From NCBI GenBank assembly GCA_963995525.1, contig OZ023217.1, positions 1,040,019 to 1,104,018 on the forward strand: a DNA stretch of 64,000 bases. The letters run 5' to 3'. The notes beneath the pieces were generated by a model. That model was not told the origin of the DNA and ran no database searches. It saw only the letters and a program-made list of their open reading frames with translations. This stretch comes from Escarpia spicata. Its lineage: Eukaryota > Annelida > Polychaeta > Sabellida > Siboglinidae. Both the position numbers and the translations under genes were made by a program. Positions 12,376 to 23,312 of the stretch are shown here, one piece after another. Numbering within the stretch: position 1 is the first letter of the stretch; each line of letters starts with the position of its first letter.

Positions 12376-12539
12376 CCGCGAAATTGACAGTTAAATCTGC
12401 ACGTCACGTCAACAGTCTATAACAGTGCCCTATGCAGCATTATCTCATCCCGAGCTTACCGGAGCTGATAAGAGAATTAGTTTTGGGAGACAAACTCTGT
12501 AGTTGTGTAGGACCTACAAGTGTCAACCAAATGATACTT

Positions 12540-12902
12540 ATGTGTAGACAAGTTTCATGTTTGAATATTAATAGACGGGGCCTACGTTTGTGTATAATTT
12601 GTATAGACAAACATCATGTTTATATGTAGAAGGTCTTTGTTTGTGTACGCAAATTCCTTATTTGTGCAGACAGTGTCTATTTTTGTGTAGACAATGTATA
12701 TTTTTGTGTAGACAATGTCTATGTTTATGTATACAATGTCTATGTTTGTGAAAACAAGGTGAATGTTTGTTTAGACAAGGTATACGTTGTATAGACAAGA
12801 TCCATGTTTGTGACGGCGACTTGTACATTGGGGCATAGAAGATCTGTTATCGTGTGCAAAGGGCCTGTGTTTGTGATAGCCAACAGTTGTTCGTTGACCA
12901 AA
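12540..12902. repeat. Degenerate ~26-bp minisatellite at the edge of the 39-bp array
   Basis: Loose repeats of a TTTGTGTAGACAATGTCTA-like unit with irregular spacing. They share the TAGACAA/GGACAAA core with the 39-bp array that follows, as if they were an older, decayed margin of the same repeat field. Confidence 0.6.
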
Positions 12903-14033
12903 CGTTGTTGGTTGGAACAGTATGGTGTTATCTTGGACAAGCGTTGTTGGTTGGAACAGTATGGTGTTATCTTGGACAAACGTTGTTGGTTGGAACAGTA
13001 TGGTGTTATCTTGGACAAACGTTGTTGGTTGGAACAGTATGGTGTTATCTTGGACAAACGTTGTTGGTTGGAACAGTATGGTGTTATCATGGACAAACGT
13101 TGTTGGTTGGAACAGTATGGTGTTATCTTGGACAAACGTTGTTGGTTTGAACAGTATGGTGTTATCTTGGACAAACGTTGTTGGTTGGAACAGTATGGTG
13201 TTATCTTGGACAAACGTTGTTGGTTGGAACAGTATGGTGTTATCTTGGACAAACGTTGTTGGTTGGAACAGTATGGTGTTATCTTGGACAAACGTTGTTG
13301 GTTTGAACAGTATGGTGTTATCTTGGACACACGTTGTTGGTTGGAACAGTATGGTGTTATCTTGGACAAACGTTGTTGGTTGGAACAGTATGGTGTTATC
13401 TTGGACAAACGTTGTTGGTTTGAACAGTATGGTGTTATCTTGGACAAACGTTGTTGGTTGGAACCGTATGGTGTTATCTTGGACAAACGTTGTTGGTTTG
13501 AACAGTATGGTGTTATCTTGGACACACGTTGTTGGTTGGAACAGTATGGTATTATCTTGGACAAACGTTGTTGGTTGGAACAGTATGGTGTTATCTTGGA
13601 CAAACGTTGTTGGTTTGAACAGTATGGTGTTATCTTGGACAAACGTTGTTGGTTGGAACAGTATGGTGTTATCTTGGACAAACGTTGTTGGTTTGAACAG
13701 TATGGTGTTATCTTGGACAAACGTTGTTGGTTGGAACAGTATGTTGTTATCTTGGACAAACGTTGTTGGTTGGAACAGTATGGTGTTATCTTGGACAAAC
13801 GTTGTTGGTTGGAACAGTATGGTGTTATCTTGGACAAACGTTGTTGGTTGGAACAGTATGGTGTTATCTTGGACAAACGTTGTTGGTTGGAACAGTATGG
13901 TGTTATCTTGGACAAACGTTGTTGGTTGGAACAGTATGGTGTTATCTTGGACAAACGTTGTTGGTTTGAACAGTATGGTGTTATCTTGGACAAACGTTGT
14001 TGGTTGGAACAGTATGGTGTTATCTTGGACAAA
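12903..14033. repeat. 39-bp minisatellite, 29 units
   Basis: Twenty-nine head-to-tail units of 39 bp, each reading RCWLEQYGVILDK in one plus frame. Because 39 is divisible by three and the unit has few stops, frames of 407 to 430 codons stay open on both strands. These are treated as repeat by-products. Main variants are Leu/Phe at the fourth residue (G to T) and Lys/Thr at the last. No recombination protein or promoter is linked to it. Confidence 0.97.
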
Positions 14034-14406
14034 CGCAGCAGTAAATTATTACAATAATACTAATATAAATAGGACAATTAACATAAATAACAATACTAAC
14101 AACAGTAGCAAAAGCAATAATAGCAATGCTAGTCCAAAACATTGATACTAACAGATATACTAACAACCCTAAAGACTTTGACGATAACAATAAATAACCA
14201 TAACGATAGAAACAATAATACAACTTGAAATATTAAATATAATAGCAAATGTACACGTAAATGTTTATTGACTTCTATAGCACCGTATTTATACAATTAT
14301 ATTCTATGATGTGCAGCATCAATGCTAATACTGCTATTATTAATAATATCAATAATACTATAATTAACAATCATAAAAATAATATTAACATTATTAGCAA
14401 TTGCAG
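14034..14406. repeat. AT-rich degenerate trinucleotide-like region
   Basis: Runs of AAT, AAC and ATA motifs (many AATAATA, CAATAATA words) without clean periodicity. It is the pre-insertion context of the Tc1-type element that starts at 14409. Confidence 0.6.
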
Positions 14407-14408
14407 TA

Positions 14409-14446
14409 CAGTCATTTGCAAAAGTTTAAGACCAGGCACGATTTTT
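14409..14446 (+). repeat. Left terminal inverted repeat of the Tc1-type element
   Basis: 38 bp, exact reverse complement of 15734-15771, immediately inside a TA. Confidence 0.95.
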
Positions 14447-14606
14447 AAGCATTTTATGGTATGGTATCAGATTGCAACAGATAATGTCTGGATTGCATCA
14501 TTCTATTTGGGCCTTGAAGCAATACGCCTAGTCAGTACTTCCAGGTCATTTGTTTGCTGCTGTCAGTATCGATTAGGTGTTTTTCAGTTTTGTCTTCATC
14601 CCTGAA

Positions 14607-15600
14607 ATGGGCCAAAAATCGTCTTTGACAGAGGTTCTAAGGGCACAAATAGTGACTCTACATGATATACGGAAAGAGACATTAGTGCTAAATTACGTTA
14701 TTCCAAGACAGCCGCCGTCAAATTCAATACTGATGGCACTTTTCGTGACAGTAAAAGGAGTGGTTGTCCACGGAAAACTACGCTCAAGGATGACCACGCA
14801 ATGAGACGCATTGTGATGCGCTCGCCAATGAGCTCATGCAAGAAAATTCGGGCTGCTTTACGCTTAAAAGGTATGGACATAAGTCTCAGTACTGTTTAGA
14901 GACGTCTCAGCAAGGAGTTTGGGCTCAAGTCCCGCAAGCCGGCCCGGAAGCCACGCCTGACAGCTGTGAGAGATTGGACTTTGCCAAACGACATCGCCAC
15001 TGGACTCTCGCGCAGTGGAAGAAAGTGTTGTTCTCAGATGAATCGACCATGCAACAGTTTATACCTCGCAAGAGGCACGTTAGGCGGCCAGTAGGTAAGC
15101 GATTTGATGAGAAATATACAGCAAAGCAGCCACCAATGAAACACCCGCCAAGTCAGATGATTTGGGGTGCCATGTAATGTTTTGGCCCTTCTGGTCTGTA
15201 TTTTATTCCACCTAACACCACTATGAATGGACCTACGTATGTGGAGTTGCTGAAGGAGAAGCTGAAACTTCATATGGACATCCACAAAAGTACGATTTTC
15301 ATGCAAGATGGCGCACCTTGTCACAGATCCAAGATAGCCACTGATTTCCTCAAGAAGAACAAAATCTCCGTGGAATGGCCTGGGAACAGCCCAGATCTAA
15401 ATCCCATTGAGAACCTGTGGACTATAATGAAGAATAAGGTGGCAGACAAACAACCATCAAGCGCTCAAAACTTGAAACAAGCTATCAAGGACGTTTGGAT
15501 CACCGAAATCACCCAGGAGTACTGCGAATCTCTGGTTTCTAGCATGCCATGTCGCATCCAGGCGGCCATTGACAGCAAAGGAGGCCACACTAAATACTGA
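14607..15600 (+). pseudogene. Tc1-type DDE transposase, broken
   Basis: About 331 codons in total, close to the usual 340. An N-terminal helix-turn-helix start (MGQKSSLTEVLRAQIVTLHD) is in one frame. A second DNA-binding segment (SGCPRKTTLKDDHAMRR, then KKIRAALRLKGMDISLSTV) is in another, and the catalytic domain is in a third. The DDE triad is visible: VLFSDEST (Asp at 15037), FMQDGAPCH (Asp at 15307) and NSPDLNPIENLW (Glu at 15409). Damage: frameshifts near 14680-14755 and near 14965, TAG at 14897 in place of a codon in LSTV-RRL, and TAA at 15175 in WGAM-CFGPSG. The enzyme would bind the terminal repeats and cut and paste the element at TA. The second Asp and the Glu are separated by 33 residues, one fewer than in classic Tc1. 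Confidence 0.92.
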
Positions 15601-15733
15601 AAAGTAGAGACACTGACACTTTTGAACGACATAAAGTTTCATTATTTATGTTGTACTACGTTTATTTGGCGAAATAAACTGATTTAATGTTATGTGAAGG
15701 CCAAAAAATCATAGTTTTGTCAAATTTCTTCAA

Positions 15734-15771
15734 AAAAATCGTGCCTGGTCTTAAACTTTTGCAAATGACTG
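15734..15771 (-). repeat. Right terminal inverted repeat of the Tc1-type element
   Basis: 38 bp, exact reverse complement of 14409-14446, followed by TA at 15772. Confidence 0.95.
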
Positions 15772-15773
15772 TA

Positions 15774-16324
15774 ATTACCAAGAACAAACAACAATGTTTA
15801 GACAGATGAGAGCACACGTTATTAAGGAGACGCTCAGCTGATTAAGCAAGACATCTCGGCCAATTAGTACTTTAAATACATCAACGTTGACGTATTAATG
15901 GCCTTGTTGGTATGCACGTTGTCTTGACCGGATGTTTTCCTCAAGTTATCAATCTCTGTGTGGAGAAGACGTAAAACAGCACGCACGCACGCACGCCTCG
16001 TGCGCACGCATGCACGCGTGGGAATAAAGTTAACATGGCTGCTATTACTGCGAGTATCGTTATCACGAATTTTCTACACGTGAGCAGGTAAGTGATGTTT
16101 AATGTGCCATGAAAGTTTAAAAAAAATCGGTGGACAATTTGTTTACGAAGCCTAGTAAACGCTACAATGGCCGCTTGCTGGGAATTCAATTCTGGTTATA
16201 CCCCAAACTTAGCTCGCGCGAACTATCTTTGCTTCATTAATACACTATTTCACATACGTATCAGACTGGAAGTAGACATGTCCAACTGCTAGGATTTTTT
16301 GAAACAAAATGAGATAATCTGAGA
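15774..16324. other. Unannotated spacer
   Basis: Contains a short (GCAC)n run near 15980-16015 and a possible first exon at 16035-16087 (AACATGG start, 17 codons, then GTAAGT), discussed as a finding. Nothing firm. Confidence 0.35.
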
Positions 16325-16557
16325 GACCGACCGACCGACCGACCGACCGACCGACCGACCGACCGACCGACCGACCGACCGACCGACCGACCGACCGACC
16401 GACCGACCGACCGACCGACCGACCGACCGACCGACCGACCGACCGACCGACCGACCGACCGACCGACCGACCGACCGACCGACCGACCGACCGACCGACC
16501 GACCGACCGACCGACCGACCGACCGACCGACCGACCGCCGGCCGGCCGGCAGGCCGG

Positions 16558-16592
<35 letters not shown>

Positions 16593-16690
16593 ACAGATAG
16601 ACAGACACACTCACAAACAAACAGATAGACAGATAGACAAACAAACAGACAGACAGGCAGACAGACCGAACCGATCGATCGATCGATCAA
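16325..16690. repeat. Composite tetranucleotide microsatellite
   Basis: (GACC)n for about 210 bp (16325-16535), then GGCC/GGCA repeats to about 16590, then GACA/GATA-type repeats to about 16665, then (GATC)n to about 16689. Minus-strand frames here are Gly-Arg-Ser-Val repeats only. Confidence 0.95.
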
Positions 16691-16777
16691 TTGAGTAAAT
16701 TATTGATCAGCAACTCGTAGTTTACTTCACGAAGAGTTTAGCTCTCGGAGACGTAAGCACCCAGGTTGACTACTTAC

Positions 16778-16912
16778 TTATCTACCACCACGAGCTTGTA
16801 ACCTTGGACGGTCACGTTGTCCAATGTTAGGGTTAGATAGAAACTGTTTGTCGTCTTGGATTCGACAATGTCCAACAGGTACTTCTCCGTGAGCGGCTGT
16901 CCTGTTCGTGCA
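16778..16912 (-). CDS. Candidate internal host exon (135 nt)
   Basis: On the minus strand a pyrimidine-rich tract (CTGCTTCTTTCCGCTC) leads to an AG at 16913-16914, followed by 135 nt open in one frame and then GTAAGT at 16777-16772, a strong splice donor. The encoded peptide, about 44 residues, starts ARTGQPLTEKYLLDIVES and ends NVTVQGYKLVVVD; it is ordinary, non-repetitive protein sequence with alternating hydrophobic residues, like beta strands. I recognise no family. Most of this exon lies inside the inverted duplication (16803-17337). The copy at 24529-25063 keeps the reading frame but diverges before the donor. It could be a chance open frame or a fossil exon. Confidence 0.3.
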   Translation of the reverse strand, partial: CTNRTAAHGEVPVGHCRIQDDKQFLSNPNIGQRDRPRLQARGGR

Positions 16913-17337
16913 CTAGTCGTGAATTCATCAATTACGAGCGGAAAGAAGCAGATAATTTAAATTCTCGATCGTTAGCAGCTAGACTAGGAAACAACGGTTT
17001 CAAGACCGTGTGCAGCGGAGCGGTGGTATCAACGACGACTGTAGCAGGTGCAGCACTCGATGCTGGTGTCAGATCAGTTGAATCATGGCTGACATTGCTA
17101 GGATCCAGTTATCTTTGTCTTGTCCATCCACTGCTGGAGACTCCCGTCTTTCTCTGTCGCCTTCTATGATACAAAGTACTGCGTTCATCACGGTGTCATC
17201 GTATCATCTTCCTACTCATTGGTGTGCCTCTAGCTCGCTTTTCGTGTCGTCTGCTACCGTAAGGGATTGAACCCTGAAAGAAAAACACACTGTCTCGGAG
17301 GACAGTCTTTTGAGTCATATGTTTGAACGCAAACTCT
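16803..17337 (+). repeat. 535-bp inverted duplication, left arm
   Basis: Matches the reverse complement of 24529-25063 along its whole length, with equal lengths and only scattered substitutions (identity looks to be in the upper nineties by eye). Both copies contain the same 61-codon frame starting MADIARIQLSLSC, most likely not a gene. No target-site duplication is evident at either copy, which argues against two independent transposon insertions. Confidence 0.93.
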
Positions 17338-18123
17338 TAGCCAGCGCATAAACTTAGACAAAACATCGGTGGCACTATGGTCCAGCAGCGACCATTAAGG
17401 ATACCTAGACACAGTTAAACCACTTCCAGTAAAATGCTTTCTGGTTAACCGTATTCGTTTATTTGGAACACTTGCCGTTCTTATTCTATTATGGTTTACT
17501 GTACAAATAGAAGCACTGCATAAAAATAGAATTGCCTGTGATGGAGGTTTTGAACGTCGACTCAAGTAATGTAATAAGTCGTGCAAAATGGTCACACAAA
17601 TATCGCATCGTCGGCAAATCCACGTTCGCGAGAATAAAATGCTGTATTCGATGCATTCCGAAAGCCAAATGATTGATTTGTTTGGAGAGTCCTTCCAATC
17701 CATGTAGCTGGTATCATTACCTGGATTATTGGAACCGCTGTTGATATAGTGTAATGCTGTTGGAATCGTTAATTTGTGACGGTCGGTTAAGATTATTATC
17801 CATTTCCTAGACGCGAGTGTCACTTAATAACTAGTAATACACTAAAATAAAGACTGTATTGTTAGACAGTTTTAAAACAAGACGACATTGTTAGTCACCG
17901 TTAATTGCAGACTCGGATGAACGCACGCAAGTGTAAGAAAGTCAAAACAAAAATATAGACTACTAGCCGAGTTATCCGGCATTGCCCAATGTTTGTGGCA
18001 GGTATCACGTACGCTGCTGTTAAATTATATACATCAGTTGCGACGTAAATATTGCTTTAGTATGACTGATCACTACGCGTCAGCTTGCGTATAATTATTG
18101 CAATGTACGTCAATATGTGTCAT
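17338..18123. other. Single-copy sequence before the 121-bp satellite
   Basis: Contains a 142-codon open frame on the minus strand (17395-17823) with no recognised domain and no compositional sign of coding. I would not call it a gene. Nothing else seen. Confidence 0.35.
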
Positions 18124-21100
18124 GAATACTCGCTCTGTCATAGACTGTCACTGCGACCAGCGTCAGTGTTGGCTGCTAGTAAACCTGTCGGTGAATAGTC
18201 AATACGTCCTTGCAAGACACATGGACACATACACTGTCAAACACGAATACTCGCTCTGTCATAGACTGTCACTGCGACCAGCGTCAGTGTTGGCTGCTAG
18301 TAAACCTGTCGGTGAATAGTCAATACGTCCTTGCAAGACACATGGACACATACACTGTCAAACACGAATACTCGCTCTGTCATAGACTGTCACTGCGACC
18401 AGCGTCAGTGTTGGCTGCTAGTAAACCTGTCGGTGAATAGTCAATACGTCCTTGCAAGACACATGGACACATACACTGTCAAACACGAATACTCGCTCTG
18501 TCATAGACTGTCACTGCGACCAGCGTCAGTGTTGGCTGCTAGTAAACCTGTCGGTGAATAGTCAATACGTCCTTGCAAGACACATGCACACATACACTGT
18601 CAAACACGAATACTCGCTCTGTCATAGACTGTCACTGCGACCAGCGTCAGTGTTGGCTGCTAGTAAACCTGTCGGTGAATAGTCAATACGTCCTTGCAAG
18701 ACACATGGACACATACACTGTCAAACACGAATACTCGCTCTGTCATAGACTGTCACTGCGACCAGCGTCAGTGTTGGCTGCTAGTAAACCTGTCGGTGAA
18801 TAGTCAATACGTCCTTGCAAGACACATGGACACATACACTGTCAAACACGAATACTCGCTCTGTCATAGACTGTCACTGCGACCAGCGTCAGTGTTGGCT
18901 GCTAGTAAACCTGTCGGTGAATAGTCAATACGTCCTTGCAAGACACATGGACACATACACTGTCAAACACGAATACTCGCTCTGTCATAGACTGTCACTG
19001 CGACCAGCGTCAGTGTTGGCTGCTAGTAAACCTGTCGGTGAATAGTCAATACGTCCTTGCAAGACACATGGACACATACACTGTCAAACACGAATACTCG
19101 CTCTGTCATAGACTGTCACTGCGACCAGCGTCAGTGTTGGCTGCTAGTAAACCTGTCGGTGAATAGTCAATACGTCCTTGCAAGACACATGGACACATAC
19201 ACTGTCAAACACGAATACTCGCTCTGTCATAGACTGTCACTGCGACCAGCGTCAGTGTTGGCTGCTAGTAAACCTGTCGGTGAATAGTCAATACGTCCTT
19301 GCAAGACACATGGACACATACACTGTCAAACACGAATACTCGCTCTGTCATAGACTGTCACTGCGACCAGCGTCAGTGTTGGCTGCTAGTAAACCTGTCG
19401 GTGAATAGTCAATACGTCCTTGCAAGACACATGGACACATACACTGTCAAACACGAATACTCGCTCTGTCATAGACTGTCACTGCGACCAGCGTCAGTGT
19501 TGGCTGCTAGTAAACCTGTCGGTGAATAGTCAATACGTCCTTGCAAGACACATGGACACATACACTGTCAAACACGAATACTCGCTCTGTCATAGACTGT
19601 CACTGCGACCAGCGTCAGTGTTGGCTGCTAGTAAACCTGTCGGTGAATAGTCAATACGTCCTTGCAAGACACATGGACACATACACTGTCAAACACGAAT
19701 ACTCCCTCTGTCATAGACTGTCACTGCGACCAGCGTCAGTGTTGGCTGCTAGTAAACCTGTCGGTGAATAGTCAATACGTCCTTGCAAGACACATGGACA
19801 CATACACTGTCAAACACGAATACTCGCTCTGTCATAGACTGTCACTGCGACCAGCGTCAGTGTTGGCTGCTAGTAAACCTGTCGGTGAATAGTCAATACG
19901 TCCTTGCAAGACACATGGACACATACACTGTCAAACACGAATACTCGCTCTGTCATAGACTGTCACTGCGACCAGCGTCAGTGTTGGCTGCTAGTAAACC
20001 TGTCGGTGAATAGTCAATACGTCCTTGCAAGACACATGGACACATACACTGTCAAACACGAATACTCGCTCTGTCATAGACTGTCACTGCGACCAGCGTC
20101 AGTGTTGGCTGCTAGTAAACCTGTCGGTGAATAGTCAATACGTCCTTGCAAGACACATGGACACATACACTGTCAAACACGAATACTCGCTCTGTCATAG
20201 ACTGTCACTGCGACCAGCGTCAGTGTTGGCTGCTAGTAAACCTGTCGGTGAATAGTCAATACGTCCTTGCAAGACACATGGACACATACACTGTCAAACA
20301 CGAATACTCGCTCTGTCATAGACTGTCACTGCGACCAGCGTCAGTGTTGGCTGCTAGTAAACCTGTCGGTGAATAGTCAATACGTCCTTGCAAGACACAT
20401 GGACACATACACTGTCAAACACGAATACTCGCTCTGTCATAGACTGTCACTGCGACCAGCGTCAGTGTTGGCTGCTAGTAAACCTGTCGGTGAATAGTCA
20501 ATACGTCCTTGCAAGACACATGGACACATACACTGTCAAACACGAATACTCGCTCTGTCATAGACTGTCACTGCGACCAGCGTCAGTGTTGGCTGCTAGT
20601 AAACCTGTCGGTGAATAGTCAATACGTCCTTGCAAGACACATGGACACATACACTGTCAAACACGAATACTCGCTCTGTCATAGACTGTCACTGCGACCA
20701 GCGTCAGTGTTGGCTGCTAGTAAACCTGTCGGTGAATAGTCAATACGTCCTTGCAAGACACATGGACACATACACTGTCAAACACGAATACTCGCTCTGT
20801 CATAGACTGTCCCTGCGACCAGCATCAGTGTTGGCTGCTAGTAAACCTGTCGGTGAATAGTCAATACGTCCTTGCAAGACACATGGACACATACACTGTC
20901 AAACACGAATACTCGCTCTGTCATAGACTGTCACTGCGACCAGCGTCAGTGTTGGCTGCTAGTAAACCTGTCGGTGAATAGTCAATACGTCCTTGCAAGA
21001 CACATGGACACATACACTGTCAAACACGAATACTCGCTCTGTCATAGACTGTCACTGCGACCAGCGTCAGTGTTGGCTGCTAGTAAACCTGTCGGTGAAT

Positions 21101-21996
21101 AGTCAATACGTCCTTGCAAGACACATGGACACATACACTGTCAAACACGAATACTCGCTCTGTCATAGACTGTCACTGCGACCAGCGTCAGTGTTGGCTG
21201 CTAGTAAACCTGTCGGTGAATAGTCAATACGTCCTTGCAAGACACATGCACACATACACTGTCAAACACGAATACTCGCTCTGTCATAGACTGTCACTGC
21301 GACCAGCGTCAGTGTTGGCTGCTAGTAAACCTGTCGGTGAATAGTCAATACGTCCTTGCAAGACACATGGACACATACACTGTCAAACACGAATACTCGC
21401 TCTGTCATAGACTGTCACTGCGACCAGCGTCAGTGTTGGCTGCTAGTAAACCTGTCGGTGAATAGTCAATACGTCCTTGCAAGACACATGCACACATACA
21501 CTGTCAAACACGAATACTCGCTCTGTCATAGACTGTCACTGCGACCAGCGTCAGTGTTGGCTGCTAGTAAACCTGTCGGTGAATAGTCAATACGTCCTTG
21601 CAAGACACATGGACACATACACTGTCAAACACGAATACTCGCTCTGTCATAGACTGTCACTGCGACCAGCGTCAGTGTTGGCTGCTAGTAAACCTGTCGG
21701 TGAATAGTCAATACGTCCTTGCAAGACACATGGACACATACACTGTCAAACACGAATACTCGCTCTGTCATAGACTGTCACTGCGACCAGCGTCAGTGTT
21801 GGCTGCTAGTAAACCTGTCGGTGAATAGTCAATACGTCCTTGCAAGACACATGGACACATACACTGTCAAACACGAATACTCGCTCTGTCATAGACTGTC
21901 ACTGCGACCAGCGTCAGTGTTGGCTGCTAGTAAACCTGTCGGTGAATAGTCAATACGTCCTTGCAAGACACATGCACACATACACTGTCAAACACG
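18124..21996. repeat. 121-bp satellite, 32 units
   Basis: Thirty-two head-to-tail 121-bp units that are almost identical. The unit contains GAATACTCGCTCTGTCATAG and the short dyad CACTGCGACCAGCGTCAGTG. Only a handful of variants occur: G to C in CACATGGACAC at 18587, 21249, 21491 and 21975, one at 19704, and two in the unit at about 20812-20825. The period is not a multiple of three, so the 76-codon frame that recurs every unit is an artefact. The array starts sharply in single-copy DNA and ends in (CACG)n. Confidence 0.98.
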
Positions 21997-22070
21997 CACG
22001 CACGCGCGCGCACGCACCCTCGCACGCATGCACGCACGCACGCAAGCAAGCACACACACACATTTTCCGT
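21997..22070. repeat. (CACG/CGCA)n microsatellite
   Basis: CACG, GCAC and AAGC variants followed by a short CA run, directly abutting the last satellite unit. Confidence 0.85.
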
Positions 22071-23079
22071 CCAACATAAATCCTCCATCCGCTCCTTATA
22101 AAGAAACGTCTAGGTATCCCAAGTACAGCATTACGTAAAGGCGAGAATTAAAAACATAAATCATAACATAACATTGCGTATTTGTTAACTAGTGAATGGT
22201 TTTGCCGAACGTATTTGTGTTCCCACACGAACTAAAATACTATAGGGCATTAGTCCATTATTAATTTAGACTCGCATACCGGTGCTGTCAACACCAGTTG
22301 CTGCATTGTCTACCACAGAGAACGTCCATCAGAAAGTGCTGACGTCGTATCGATTGAACCAGTGTTCGGCAGAAAAGAAGACCGATCAGACGTTAGGCTC
22401 GATTACACTTCCCCTTGGATAATAGGGACTTCCTCGCATATAAATACTGCCATAATCACCCACTAACGAGGCTCCCATCATGCACTGAACGACGAACTGC
22501 GAGCGATCGTTCTCACTGGAATATCGCTCAACCGGAAGTGAGATTGTTGGATAATCCTAGGCGTCGTCGCGAAATGTCAAATGTCACCGGGCAGTCCTGG
22601 CCCGGCGAAATAAGCGGCTGCATTTATGTCCTTCTTTTGGCGTGTCTTATGTGGCAAGACACGTCGTAAAAGTTTGAGTGTAATGCGAGTGGCTGCTGAC
22701 TGCCTCTCTTGCCTCGACACTCTAAATTGGCCTGTTGTTTCAACATTATCTTTGCAACGCGTGCGCTACAGCTAATACCATTACCGAGAGATAAGGAGAG
22801 ATTGTTTGAATATAATATAATAACAAACACTATAATATATATTGAAGGCACATTATCCTCCAAATTGTATTTAATAAGCTCGAAGCAGCATTTGCAAGTT
22901 GAATTTTTCTTTCGCGAAAACAAGCAAAACATTCAGGTTATGAACAACTTTGTTGACAGTATAATGAATTTAACCGTAAAGCTGATTCGTGTTATGCGCA
23001 GTTGCGACGTTCCTATATTCTTCTCCCTTGCTCACTTAGACGGCAACGCCTGTCGTCCTCACAAATTATGCCGTCGTCC
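22071..23079. other. Unannotated sequence
   Basis: Two open frames (22415-22669 and 22709-23104 plus) show no recognisable domain. The end of the second overlaps the LINE fragment on the other strand, so neither is called. Confidence 0.4.
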
Positions 23080-23312
23080 TCAAAGCCTCGATATCGCCAT
23101 GTAGTCTCTCATTTGAAGAGGGGTGTCGACTGGCCACGCTTGCCGCCTGTGGCCATCATGTAGTGGGCAGTGCTGAAGTAGGTGCTCATTGGTCATCGGG
23201 CCGGTTTCACGGGAGCACATCTCGGACTGGTCAGTCTTCATTTTGTTGTGTAAATGTGCTTTCATTCTGTTGTGTCCTGTTCGGAGTCTGAACAGAATGA
23301 CGTGGTCATATT
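23080..23312 (-). pseudogene. LINE ORF2 C-terminal fragment (jockey-type)
   Basis: About 77 codons open on the minus strand. The peptide has FRLRTGHNRMKAHLHNKMK, followed by MTNEHLLQHCPLHDGHRRQA and WPVDTPLQ. This is the C-terminal signature of many invertebrate LINEs, after the RNase-H-like part, where TxEHxLxxCP belongs to a small Cys/His zinc-binding unit. The first Cys pair appears reduced to a single Cys (EMCSRETG). It is not the same family as the CR1-like copies in this window. Only this scrap remains; no RT lies next to it. Confidence 0.7.

Larger units (their letters stand above)
14409..15771 (+). mobile_element. Tc1/mariner-type DNA transposon, 1363 bp
   Basis: Bounded by TA dinucleotides (14407-14408 and 15772-15773), the target duplication of this superfamily. 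Its termini begin CAGTCATTTGCAAAAGTTTA and are perfect inverted copies over 38 bp. The interior encodes a broken DDE transposase. Perfect termini with a damaged gene fit a recent copy that moved with help from another transposase, or one that lost its gene after insertion. Confidence 0.95.

Noticed and set aside
17395..17823. 142-codon minus-strand gene
   Set aside because: No domain, no start context or splice support, composition like surrounding DNA. It may be chance.
18124..21996. CRISPR-like array
   Set aside because: Units are contiguous and identical along their whole length, with no variable spacers, and the genome is eukaryotic. The same holds for the 28, 39 and 48-bp arrays.
18098..22079. 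Repeated 76-codon gene family
   Set aside because: The same frame recurs once per 121-bp unit because the unit is copied; each ends at the same stop and has no domain.
22709..23104. 131-codon plus-strand gene
   Set aside because: Its end lies opposite a recognisable LINE C-terminus on the minus strand and the rest has no motif.
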